Origin: Blakeslea trispora
Lineage: Eukaryota; Mucoromycota; Mucoromycetes; Mucorales; Choanephoraceae
Assembly: GCA_025331445.1 (NCBI GenBank)
Contig: JAIWNE010000022.1
Span: 186,001 to 250,000 of the forward strand
Direction: 5' to 3'
DNA length: 64,000 bases
In this document: positions 33,722 to 45,409 of the stretch, one piece after another
Position numbering within the stretch: position 1 is the stretch's first letter
How the letters are laid out: every line of letters begins with the position of its first letter
Program-made: the position numbers and the translations under genes
The notes under the pieces: model-generated
Database searches by the model: none
Seen by the model: the letters and a program-made list of their open reading frames with translations, nothing else
What the model was told of the DNA's origin: nothing

Positions 33722-36571
33722 AAGACCATCCATCTTCTCAAAGATCTCTTCTTAATATGGTGAGCATAATACTGTAATTACTTGCAGATGTAAGTGAATC
33801 TATAGCGTGTAACAATTTTGAAACAAACTATACAGTTCTTTAGAGTTTTCAGTTGAAAAGCTCATGTAAAGAATAAAAATCTGTGAAGCTTAGCTTAATA
33901 AACTCTCTGACTCGTCTGTTCCGTTTATATAACTACTAGAGCAAAAAAAAAACTTTGAATTGTTTTGCCAGAATCAGTCAAATTTGTGTAAATAGTTTTA
34001 TATGACTCACACTATATTCAGTTGATGCTTAAAGCATATAAGCTGGCATTAATCTATTAGTTTTTGTTAGCATGCTTGCCATAGTTCGAATAACAAGCAA
34101 AAGTGTATTGCTCATGAGAGAATAAAGCACTATATACTGAAAATTATATGCGGTTCTAGTAGAACAAAAGGTTGTTAGTTGAATGAATAGAGCTCAAAGT
34201 TCAAACATAATAATCAAAAGTATGAGTTGAAGAAAACCATAATCATGATGAGTCTTTGTTTCAAGAAACTAAGTTTAGAATTAAGCTGGTTTTTGTGTCA
34301 AGACTTAAATTTGTCTTTGGGGCTCTTTCGATACATAACTATTATACTTTTAAATGAAGTTTGTAGCTTTGTTTTTTTTTGCACTGTAAACGAACGTATG
34401 CTTGCTCGAAAAGAATGATCAGAAAAGAAATAGAAAATAAACACAACGAGTAGTAATCTATCAAAACATCAGATTTAACGTAGACACCGTCTACATATTG
34501 AAAGTCCTTGTAGTTCTAAAAAAGTTGTTGTATAAAAAAAGTTTGTGTGAACTACAAGCCATTGTTTCATAGGTTATTCAACATGCAAGATGCAAACAAA
34601 AAAAAAGTAACTTGGCTTTGTGCTTTATGTTGCTCAATAAAGATGGAGTACAACGCAATATAAACATTGAGGCAAGGAGATCATGCTGTGGGAAGAATAA
34701 TCATTGTTTTACTCAATTAGGCTTGAATACCTACCATAACAATCTCAACGATTAAGAAGTTCCTATCCAAAGACTTTACTGCCAATAAGCATAAAATGAT
34801 TGAAAGCATTGGAGTATGGATTGATTGAAATAGTAAGCATCTGTTGATCAACACTCGACATGAGGTAGTCTATCTGTTACAATAATTAGTAACAGTATTC
34901 TATTAAAGAATGTTCAAGAGAAAAGCCCAGAATAGATAATTTTTAACCTTTTTGTGCATACTCGTATTTGCTTACAACAATACATGCATAGAAAAAAAAA
35001 TCAAAGAGTCGATTTTTCTCTGGCTATCATTACTCACCAAAAACCTTCATCTTCTCCTTACGCTGCAGGTAGAGTCGCAAAGAGCTGAAAAGAGTATTAC
35101 AGAAACTTTAAATTACTGAAGAGGGTAAGCTAGAGAAATACAACCTTATATTGATTTTAATCTAATCATGCTTGCAGCCACGGCTTTTCTAAGCGTATGA
35201 GCTTAATTTGAGATAGATAATGTCCCTATCTATTCTTCAGTAGACAGTTCATTGAAAAGTAAATAGGGTCAAATAGCATGCTTTCTCCTCCCCTCTTGCT
35301 TGTATTCACCACAATCAAGACATATAAGGGAGTTTTGTTCAGAAGTCTAATCAATTTTTATTCAATTCGAATAATTGAAGAGAGAAAAAAAATCCTCTAG
35401 TTAAGAAGAGCAAGCAAGACTCAATCATGTAACACTGAAACCTAATTCTAAAGGCAGACATGAAGGTTTCTCTGTATTTTCAAATGTGATACTCATATAA
35501 ATGATATCAAAAGGCTATTGTCCTAACTTACTCTTAAATAAGCTTACTGAAAAACCAAAGTAGATAGGCAATTAAAAAAAAAGCTTTTTCTCTTTTCTTC
35601 CACTATCTCTACATTGTAAATGTGTCTTTAGATAATGCACTCAAGTCTTTTCTTTAGACAAGATAAAATAAAAAGGACGACATTTTGCTAATTTGTAGTT
35701 GTTCCATTTCCTTCCTTTGACCATTAAACATTTCTTCAAACTGCGAGCATTTATAGATTTGATAGTTTATAGGGGGGATATCGCCACCTTTCTCTGTCTA
35801 TCCCTCTCTACTAATTAATATATAACCTTTTAGATTTATTTCAGAAAAATAAAAGGAAATAGCGGAAGGATAGAAAAGAAGGGGAAGGAGAAGAAGTGGT
35901 TGGATGACTGGGTGAGCAGTATAGAATTGGTTTGTTTTGATTTGGTTATTATTTGGAGGAAGGGGACGTTAAGAGACAGAGATAGAGTACGAGAACAAGA
36001 GACAATGACAGAAAGAAGGATAAGATGTTGACAAACCAACTGACAAGCTAAAAAGGTCAGATTTGTTACTATAATTGGGTGATACCAGCTCATTCCAAAG
36101 AATTCCAAAAAAAGGAAATTTGTATGTGTATCAATCTTTATAACCTTCAGATGGATGCAATAGTACTCAAATAGGTCACACCTATTGCTTTTTTTTTAGT
36201 TATCAAAACAAACAGGAATAGTTATTTTTTTACATGTACATACATAAAATGTATTTTTTTTTTTTGCTTATGGGAGTCACTTACGCACATACAAGTGTAA
36301 ATAGAAACACACAAATAGTTACGTACAGGCAAAACTGTTTTATAAATTAGATAATTCTATTTGTTTATACTTGCGCACGCGAAAAGCAAGATGTACACAT
36401 ACAAATAACAAAACGAATCCAAAGCACTTTTTTCTCGCTCTCTCTCTCTTTTTTAATAGAAAATCAAGGGGATAAGATTATATTGTAACGTACATAAAAA
36501 ATGTAAATTTACTTTACTAAAACAAAACATAGTAGCTACAACTTGAATTTTTTTTTTTGATTGCTGACAGA

Positions 36572-36607
<36 letters not shown>

Positions 36608-37119
36608 CCTTCATCTATTTTGTTCTCTTTCAGCCTTGTCTTGCAAGTAATGCTACTGTTAAATTCTAACATAAAGAAAACAGAATGAAATTTAAAAGCG
36701 ATAAAAAAAAAAGTTAGTCTATCATTTTGTTGCTATGAAGAATCAGATTTGAAATTACATGTTATTTTCATATGTTATAGAGTCAAAGCGTCCCCCAAAA
36801 AAAGAAAGAAAAAAGACTTTTTTTTTTCTTTCACTCTTTCCCTCTATCTTTATTTGACTCACAGACATAAATAATGCACAAAAAAGTGTAAATATATGAT
36901 TCACAACACATACACACTTCTAATCTCTATCAAATAAACCAATGGAAAAAAGACAAAAACTATAAATACTCCTCTTGTCCTTTTTCTTCTTTCTTTCTTT
37001 AGTTTTCATTTCTTTTTTTATTTTTATTTTAAATCACTTTCCTTCCTTTTCCCTTTGTCCTTCACTTTTTCTTTCAGATTCTCCTTTTTGTCAATTCTTG
37101 ATTTTATTCAATTCAAATT
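33722..37119. other. 3.4 kb gene-free interval upstream of the TEA factor
   Basis: No coding evidence. Contains a perfect CT run (about 36573-36604), further CT-rich segments at 36438-36450 and 36960-37075, and many poly-T runs. The last kilobase probably holds the TEA-factor promoter and leader. Confidence 0.45.
36573..36604. repeat. CT dinucleotide run
   Basis: About 16 perfect CT units roughly 520 bp upstream of the TEA-factor ATG. Confidence 0.95.
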
Positions 37120-39752
37120 ATGCTTGCTTATGCTCAAGATATATTTTTTAGTACTGAATTAAGTACTTCTAATGACAATAACGATTGTCAAATGAATGAA
37201 AGAAGAGTACAGCAGCAAAACATACTAAAGAGTAATGATGCCCAACAATTACATTTACCTACACAATCATTAAACTCGCAAGATCATGCCCCTAGCAAAG
37301 AAAAAGAAGAGGTGTGCTTTATTTTTTTTTTATTGATTTAATGCATCTGGAAATTCATTCCTTTTTTTTTATTTTTGTATCGATAGCAGCAAGTTTGGCC
37401 GCCAGATGTAGAAACTGCATTTATTGAAGGTACACTACCAAACTAAATAATTTACACTTTATTCACTTCCTTTATTCTATTTGAATTAGCTCTCGAGACA
37501 ATTCCTAAATTAGGCAGGAGAAAAATTTTAGTGAATGGAAAGCCTTGTGGTAAGAACTGATATAGAACCTATTGCAATCATCCAAGCTAAAAAAAAAAAT
37601 CATTATGAAAGGACGAAACGAACTCATTTCTGATTTTATCTATCGCAAGACGAGCAAAATTCGTACAAGAAAACAAGTTTCATCACATATTCAAGTCTTG
37701 AAGAACACTCGAAAAAGCGATCTTCACTGTAAGTTTTTCCTCTCTTTTTTTTTTCTTTTACCCCCGGTGTCCCCCCCTCCCCTCCCCCCCCCCTCTCTCT
37801 CTCTTTTGATTTAGTATAAGAGTAAATGAATCTGTACATTGTGGTTGCTCAACAACTTATAAAATAATATTTACGGACTCAGTCATGCGCCTATTAACAG
37901 ATTCTGTTGAAGACGAAGGTTTTGCTTCCTCATCATCCCTTATTAAAAAGTCAAAACAACTCATGTCTCGTCGTCAAAGCAATCTTCAGCTCAGACAACA
38001 TCAAAGTCAGATCAATCCCATCATGCGTTCTTCTGAATCATTTTCCTCTGATGATTCATCCATTTCCTCCTCTTCTTCACCTGCTGACTATGTGGTTGAT
38101 TTTATTGGTCATGAACAACAGATGGCATCTCTTTCAATGCATGATTCTATCTATGAGTCCATGTTCAATATGGATTCGTCTTTAGCTAACTCTCACCATC
38201 ATTCTGTCACAAAGAACATGAATAACAGTAGTAGTTCTACCAACAATACAGTCAACAATTCCTTTTCGTTACATAGTTTTGGTGATGCAGATGCTAATGA
38301 AGTACTGCAACATTTATTCCCATTAACTGATACAACCACTAATTCCAATACTACAATTATTGATATATTAATGCAACAACAACAACAACAACAGCAATCT
38401 CATCAACAGCTACAGTCTCAAGCACAGCCTCAGCATTATCCACCGATACCACAACCAATGCATTACAAAAACAAAAAGAAAATAAGCGGTTCTAGAAAAT
38501 ACACAAAACGTCAAAAGAAGTATATGCAGATGCATCAACAGCCCTATCAAAACTTCCAATACAACCTGCTCAACGAGTTTGCTTCTTCTCTCAGCCTGTC
38601 CAGTAACACAAGCAGTTTGAATCTTTCTGGAAGTACCAGTAGCTCTCATAGCTACATCGACCCTTCGATACATCCCTTATGGCCAACCTATATCTGCCTT
38701 TACCTAGATCATAGCAATCCTTATGAGCAAGCTGTTCCTGTACCACATACACTGGCTATCCTACCCGACTGTACACCTTGCCGTATCCCAAGCATTGATG
38801 CACCTTTTGTTGCTAAAAACAAATGTCCTCCTGTTTCTGCAATCGCGCATTATCCTTCAGTTACCACACTTTCTGCTAAAGTAAGAAACCTTTCTTTTTC
38901 TATTTTATTCAAATAAGGATATTTCACCTGACTTGACTCTTCTTATTTTGTGGCGGATTAGGTTGAATTGAATCTCGATATGAACCTGAATGATTTTGCG
39001 TTTAACAATGCTTCCTTTTTTGAAACACATGAACGTCGCACGATCGAATGTAATACTACAATATACTCATTTGGCAAAGTAGTACTTGAATCTAAAGAAG
39101 TACAACAAGCTCTCTGGATTAATGAAGGCAAATTCGTATACAATTTTGCTTATGTCAATCAGTTCTTTGATGCTTTCATGAAAGGCATTCGATCTTTACA
39201 GTCTTGGGAAGAAATTGACATTGCTATCAATAATCTATGTGTTGTTCAGGTAATTAATATATCATGTTTTCTTTATCAATACTTCAATGAACTAAGTCAA
39301 CAAAAAAGGTGTTTGAAGATGTGGAATCAAAAATAAGTCAGCAACAACAACAACAACAGCAAGTGGTTGAAAATCTCATGTTGGCTCCTGCTCATACAAC
39401 AGCTGCCTCTATCGCTATGGCTACAAGTAACTCAGTTACAGGTACCAATACAGCTGCTACCACGCCGGCTGCCGTTGCCATCAATGATCCTATCGCAAGT
39501 ATTTCTGCTTCTTCCTCTTCTTTAAGTACCGCCCACCAGGAAAGCCTAGTGACAGACGATCTCATGCTTTCTGCTGCTACCAGTGCTGTTCATCTGTTTA
39601 TGCCTGACATTGCACCTCTTCTGGTAATGGTGTATGAGTTTGAGAGAGGACAAGGCTCTATAGGTGTAAGCATGGTGAAGAATCACTCTAAAGGTTTTGA
39701 TTTCTTGACAAGTAATGCACCTAATGTATCGAATGGTACAACAGATATGTGA
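37120..39752 (+). CDS. TEA/ATTS-domain transcription factor
   Basis: TEA proteins (AbaA, Tec1, TEAD) bind CATTCY-type sites and control conidiation or filamentous development. Seven exons (37120-37311, 37387-37429, 37490-37549, 37612-37728, 37883-38880, 38962-39249, 39309-39752) join in phase to 713 residues. The TEA domain (about 65-140) is split over four exons: [60 protein letters not shown], and [11 protein letters not shown]. The middle is Ser/Asn/Gln-rich with a poly-Gln run (CAA repeat near 38371-38397) and a basic cluster ([18 protein letters not shown]). The C-terminal half has folded segments ([40 protein letters not shown]) that may be a cofactor-binding domain. A second Gln run (39343-39363) follows exon 7's start. 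Confidence 0.92.
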
Positions 39753-41238
39753 AAACAAAAATGACTATCTCGGCTGTATAAACTTCTCTTAAAAATAAAA
39801 AACAAAAGAAATACCCTATTTCTTATGCTTTTGTAATTAAACTTATATTCCGTAGGGTAGGTAGTTTTCTTTCTCTTATACACTATCTCGAACAAACAAA
39901 ACGAAGAAAAAGCTTAAAGTATGATTTCTTTTTTAATAGTGAAACTATCCATAGTTGTTCTCACTTTGGATTTTTTTTGATTTGAGATCAACTATAGGCA
40001 ATAATCCCCCCCCCCCTCTCACTCTCCCTCTTTGATTACACACCTGATAAATTGAAAGTATTTTTTTTTTTTTTTTGGGACAGAGCCAATATACAATTTT
40101 CTCTCCTCTTCCTTTTAATCAATCTTTCTATTTACTATTAAACCCTTCTTATACACAAACCTGCTCCAAGAAGATAAATATCAATTTATAGATATATCTT
40201 ATTTACTCTTCGATACATACTGGTGATAGTCTTTTTTTTTTCTTCATTCTTGCATGTAATGAAACAATGTTTCTTCACAGGCTAAAAAAAATGATGTCAA
40301 ATTGTGTACATCATATCAAAGTAAAAAAAATAAAACAAGTGATGTATCAGTAATGTACTATCACTAAAATGATGAAACCCGCTTCATGCGAAGAACTTTT
40401 ATTACACGTCGTTTGACAACAATTTCCTTGAACTTCTCAGTATGATTCTCCGTCTATATGTTGATGATTGCCAGTTTCAAAGAGAGAATAATAAGACTTT
40501 AGCAAGCATATGCTGTACTCGGTACTTTGGCAATAGGTTAAATAAAAGATCTTACAATAGTCGCTCAATTTAAGAGTATATAATATAGGAGTAACAATCC
40601 TCTTGACTTGTATCGCTTCAACCGCTAACACACCATTCAATGTAAGAGTGTATTTCTCGAGAATATGAACACTCTTAAATAAAGCGACTGCTGTATCTGT
40701 ACAGTGTATAGTTACATTGACCGTCTATAGAGTGACATAATTTATATATCTATTTGTTCAGCCATTTTCTTTAGTATGCAAAAGCCTAATATCAATCTGA
40801 ATGAATGAATGCTTCAGTGTATGTGTGCGAATACCTTCAACACTAAGTGAGTAGCGAGTTTTGACATCATTTTGGTTTGTTTAAAATGACACACAAACAA
40901 AAGTATGTATATATCTTTACTCAATATTACATTTGCAATTGTATTGAGGATAGAAGCGATCTGTCTTATTTCTTTCCCCTAAACGCTTTGCCATTGTCTA
41001 CAAAATTTCATCATTTTTTCGATCATTTGCATGATTATTTAACCCTAAAGGAGCCTAGTGAAGTCAATGAATTGATCCAGCCAATCATTGATGATAGTAA
41101 TTTGTTCATCATTTTCTTGGAAGAAAAAAAAAAAGTGTAGTACAAATTGAGCCTTATTATTTCTTTTTGAATCTCTCCGTCTTACACCTCTCTTTTTTTT
41201 TTTTAATTGTATTTTCTTTGTCTTTTCTAAATAAACAC
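39753..41238. other. 1.5 kb interval, mostly non-coding
   Basis: The TEA-factor 3' region, then a possible small minus-strand coding segment (40437-40724, listed separately). A plus-strand frame at 40877-41140 contains FFPLNALPLSTKFHHFFDHL and a protein-like tail, but I found no start or splice partner and leave it unassigned. CT/T-rich leader before 41239. Confidence 0.4.
40437..40724 (-). CDS. Possible small minus-strand coding segment
   Basis: After a tatag acceptor at 40725, the minus strand reads TVNVTIHCTDTAVALFKSVH, ILEKYTLTLNGVLAVEAIQV and KRIVTPILYTLKLSDY without a stop. There is a GTAAG donor after the SDY codons near 40550, and it then resumes for a few codons to a stop near 40437-40440. 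The alternating hydrophobic pattern looks like beta strands of a real protein. I found no convincing start exon upstream and recognise no family, so this is only a candidate. Confidence 0.25.
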   Translation of the reverse strand, partial: TVNVTIHCTDTAVALFKSVHILEKYTLTLNGVLAVEAIQVKRIVTPILYTLKLSDYCKIFYLTYCQSTEYSICLLKSYYSLFETGNHQHIDGESY

Positions 41239-42993
41239 ATGAGCAACAGAAACTCGTTCAAGCCAGGCTGTAACTGTAGTGTAGAACGAGCTGTTCATCA
41301 AGATGGAAGTTACATCTTTATTACAAGTGCTCAAAAGCAATCTGATTCACCTTCCGGCAAAACCTATTTTGCCTATCATATTCGTATTGGTGTAAGAGAA
41401 TGAAGTCATGATGTGTAAATTTTTCTCAATAATTGATTATTCTATAGGATATCGAGACAAAGAGAAGATACAGTGAATTTGAATCATTAAGAAAAGCCTT
41501 GACCTTACTTTATCCTGCTTTTATCGTACCACCTATACCCGAAAAGCATTCTTTAGGTAACAGGTTTTTTTTCTTGTAATCATCATGACTGAAACTCATC
41601 TATTCAATATAGTGGATTATGCTGCCTTATCTACTCGAGTCAAGGATGATTTACCTATGGTAGAGAAGAGAAAGCGTATGCTTCAAACCTTTCTCAATAG
41701 AGTAGCCAAACACCCCGAATTAGGCAATGAACATGTCTTTCATCGCTTTCTAGAGAGTACAACTGTTTGGGTAAGTCTAACGAAACCGACCGAGAATATT
41801 TGATATTGAAGTATACGAGATTAGTCAGATGTATTACATTCACCTCCCTTGAGCACATTACCCAAGAATCCTTTACAGATGGTTGTCAGCAAAGGGCTCG
41901 ATCTACCTACTCACACCTATCATCCAGTTCTCGGTAGTAATTTGGTACCTTCTCCTTCAGCAGCCTATCAATTGAATCAACCAGATCCTCGATTTGAAGA
42001 ATCTGAAAAGTTTACCTTTAGAATAGCCAACTATATGAGTAACAATCTTGACAAAAGTCAACGCAAAGTCATTCGTCGATTAGGAGGTTAGAAATCAATT
42101 TTCTCCCTCTTACACTCTTTTCACTCATTCCCTTTATTTGATAGAACTGGCCAATGATTATGCTGAATTAGGAGCTATTTATAATGGATTTAGTTTAAAC
42201 GAGACAGGTGCACTAGCGAATGCAATTGAAAAGATAGGTCAAGCAGTCGATGCTTCTTACACAGAGACAGGTCAAATGGTGACCTCTTTGGAGGGTGAAT
42301 TTGCTGAGCCTATTCAGGAACATGCTCAATTTGCTCAGATAATCAAACAGGTGCTCAAGTTTCGTCATATGAAGCACGCTCAAGTAGAATTGATTGAGCA
42401 TCAACTAGACAATAAGCGACATCAACTCGACAGTCTGTTACGTATGGAAGGAGAAGCCAGACGACTGGAAGAAGCCATTTTACATCAAGAGAGAACACCG
42501 GACACAAATCAGACAGACAATCCTTACGAAACAGAGAATCCTTACCAAACAGTTCCTCCACCTTCCACAACCCGAACTGTGTCTCCAAGACCTCATTCTT
42601 CTTCTGCCTGGACAGGTGGACCCATCAAGATGATTCAGGCAGTGGGCCATACGCTACAGACAATCATTGATGTCAATCCAGAAGCTACTCGTCGCAACCA
42701 GATTGGTATGTCCAAAGATGCAATGGGTGTTTTGCAAGAGGCCTTGGATATCTCCAGTAAAGACCTGAATGCGATTTCACTTCAGCTACAGCATGACCTT
42801 GATCGCTTTCAAACTGAGAAAATTCAAGATATGAGAGATATGTTGATTGCCTATGCTAAAATCCATATACGTTATTGTCAACAGGTAAGTTTGGTTACAT
42901 TTGCAAAGAAAGAAGAAAATTAAGTCTTTAAATGGATAGAATTTGGAATCCTGGCAAGAGGCTCGAGCTGAAGTGGAAAAGATACCAATTTAA
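41239..42993 (+). CDS. PX-BAR sorting nexin, Snx41/Atg20 type
   Basis: An endosomal membrane protein that binds PI3P through its PX domain and curves membranes through a BAR dimer. The Snx4 partners Snx41 and Atg20 act in recycling from endosomes and in selective autophagy. Six exons (41239-41391, 41448-41556, 41613-41770, 41825-42086, 42145-42884, 42940-42993) give 491 residues. The PX domain (about 15-125) shows TYFAYHIRIGDIETKRRYSE (the RRYSEF basic motif), the Pro-rich IVPPIPEKHSL, and RKRMLQTFLNRVAKHPEL. The BAR part (about 195-490) is helical (KVIRRLGELANDYAELGAIY, LIEHQLDNKRHQLDSLLRME), with an NPYETENPYQ insert that may be an NPY-type linker. The end, IRYCQQNLESWQEARAEVEK, resembles the family C-terminus. 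Snx41 versus Atg20 cannot be settled by eye. Confidence 0.88.
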
Positions 42994-44498
42994 TCAATAA
43001 AATACGATTAAACTTTAAATGGACATACAGTCTATGTAGACGCAATTGCCCGGAGTAGAGATTGAAATGAAGAGAGAGTCTACATACTTACTATCATTGT
43101 ATCGAGTTAAAATAGAAAGGAGTCTATAGGCTTTCATTAGCACTATACACTGCAATCTGGTGTACTAACAGTACATGAAGCGATTTTAGGACGCACTCAG
43201 GAGTATTGAGCCATTGAGATTCGCTGACATTAAAGCAAGTCTTGGTTTCGCCTAATTTCTTTTTATTCCCTAATGTCATTCGTTATAATTATCTAGATCA
43301 TAAGCATGACCAGCAATATAGGTTATACAACAAAACCAACTATTGATGCACACTAATTAGCTCGTATCTTTTTTTATTTATACAACAGCATCAATAGATT
43401 GTCCTGTTCTCTTGCTTACTGCAGATCAAATAGCAGTGCTCATTGTTAATACTTTATTACCTATCTTTTTCTCTTCTCGTGCTAGAAATAGGAATTTGAT
43501 CTTTATGTATTGTCAAATAAAGAACCGAGGTTTCGTCATGATTACTATCGTATGTCTGTATTAATTAAGCTGTTATTTCTTTTAGGCATCATCAAGTCAA
43601 ATCATCTCAAAAGAAAGCTAGATAAGTGAAACAAGAAGCATGTAATTAACTTTTCTATACAAAATCCAAATGCAACCATGGTTAAAACTAAACCGACAAA
43701 GAACGGATCATATAATGTGTTGGGAGTTGTATCTTCGTATGGCAAAATATAACCTCGATTTAAGCATATAGCAACCTCCGTACATTCGATTTATGCATCG
43801 AATGTATGATAAGATTCGCCAGCCAGATTAATTTTTCTATAGTATGCATAAAACGAATAACTCGATATAGGCATAAGTTTTCAAACATGTTAAGCTATCC
43901 ATAAATCGGGGTTCCACTGTAGCTAGGAGACAATCAGAAAACATAAAGAAAAGAACGATAGTAGGTGCAACTATGCACAAAGAATCAGAAGATATGCTAT
44001 CTCATCCGCCAAGGGAACAACCGGTCATTACTAATTGCAATATAATAAACATAATGGAAATGAAAGGATTCTGCCATTTAATGTATCGTTTTCCCATACA
44101 TGTACCTTAAGCTGCTGACTCTTGCTTTTTTTAAGCTGAATCCTAATAAGCAGTTTTAGTTTATAGTCAAATCAAATGTAAAGCATCATCTTGTTAAATG
44201 CTATTGAAATTTTGACATTAACAATGATTGGAGGTATTGCATCAGAGTATCCCTTTAAAGCTTTATTCAGCATTCTGTCAGGAAGTATAAAGACAATAAA
44301 AACAAGCAGCCAATTCAACAAAAATGATTATCTCACATCACTTTATTAGCTTTCATTTTCTTAAATATGCCAAAAATCTGACTAATTGGGTGTCAAAAAT
44401 TCGGTAAATGAACCAATGTTTTCGGTAAAATGATTAAAAAAAAAAAACTAGTTTCTTTCTTTTTTTTTCTCTCTCTCTCTTTTTCCTTCTTTATTATT
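42994..44498. other. 1.5 kb intergenic interval with a MITE-like element
   Basis: No gene. A ~175 bp element with terminal inverted repeats lies at about 43745-43922 (listed separately). The last 60 bp (44456-44490) are CT-rich and lead into the ASXH gene. Confidence 0.5.
43745..43922. mobile_element. MITE-like element with pogo/Tc1-type ends
   Basis: The right end, read inward on the minus strand, is CAGTGGAACCCCGATTTATG followed by GATAGC, with a TA just outside. The left end reads AACCTCGATTTAAGCATATA on the plus strand, giving an imperfect terminal inverted repeat of about 25 bp. Inside are further copies of the ctcgat...gcata pattern and a short hairpin (ACATTCGAT-n6-ATCGAATGT). It has no coding capacity. 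The CAGTGGAACC terminus is typical of pogo/Tigger-like members of the Tc1/mariner superfamily; the left terminal bases have diverged. Confidence 0.65.
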
Positions 44499-45342
44499 AT
44501 GACTATTGATTTGACGTTAGACGCGCCTGTTGAAGAAAACACTGAGAAGAAACATTCGACACAACACGACATATTCGAATTCTCTATGGACGCACCTATA
44601 CCAAAAAAAGTAGAAACTAGAGGCAGAAAGAAAAAGAAGGTTGAACCCAAAATAGCACCAGAACCCATAGCTATAACAGAGCCTGAGATCACACCAGAGC
44701 CTGAAACCACAATAAAGCCAAAGAAAAAGGAAACAAGAGGTCGAAAAAGAAAGTTGACGTCTACACCAACACCATCAACACCATCAATACCACCACCTAT
44801 ACAAAAACCCAAGAGAACAGCAGTGGTCTCTCAAGAGCCCAAGAAAAGGGAGACAAGAGGCAGAAAGAAGAAAGAAATCAAGGAAGAACCAAAAGACAAT
44901 CTAAATTTCTTGTTGACTGACAAATCAAGCCATTTGGCAACAGCTGATTTAAGAGTAAATAGCTAGTTGAACAGACAAAGAATCTGTTGTTCACCTTCCC
45001 TCCTCTTTATTGTTATAGAGTTTGATTCCCAAATGGATTGATGCATTGGATTTAGATGAAAGACAAGAATTAGCTCAGCTATTGCCTAGTTCAGATACAC
45101 TCACAGACGATATCAACCCTGCCAGTTTCTCACTTTCCAACAACTTCTTTTGGGAATCTGTGGATCGTTGGCAGGAAGATTTGGCTGTTGGTCGATTTGA
45201 TAAGCAAGTGTTGGCAAAAGCAAAAGCAAAGCAACAGGCAGAAGAGGATACTAGCTTTAAAGATGAAAACTATGAAGCTTATTGGGGTGAACGCTTAAAG
45301 CGAGATAAAGCATTAAAAGCGGATCAAATAAAGACAGGTTGA
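44499..45342 (+). CDS. ASXH (DEUBAD-like) domain protein with AT-hook-like repeats
   Basis: Two exons (44499-44954, 45019-45342) give 259 residues. The N-terminal half is disordered and carries three copies of an ETRGRK-basic motif (residues 39-47, 78-85, 118-125) resembling AT-hooks (RGRK rather than RGRP), separated by Pro/Glu/Thr-rich linkers. The C-terminal half (about 138-232) matches the Asx homology domain: NFLLTDKSSHLATADLRSLI, LDLDERQELAQLLPSSD and NNFFWESVDRWQEDLAVGRF. In animals this domain (ASXL/Asx) binds and activates the BAP1/Calypso histone H2A deubiquitinase, so a chromatin role is inferred. The start follows a CT-rich leader. Its stop lies only 67 bp before the next gene's ATG on the same strand. 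Confidence 0.8.
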
Positions 45343-45409
45343 AATTGGTTTAAAAGAAAAGGGGGAGGGGAGTTGAATTCTTTTTTTTTTCTTTTAATTT
45401 ATTCATCCT

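Noticed and set aside
37120..39752. Velvet and TEA genes as a new regulatory cluster
   Set aside because: They lie 10.5 kb apart with unrelated genes and gene-free DNA between them; proximity alone does not show a functional link.
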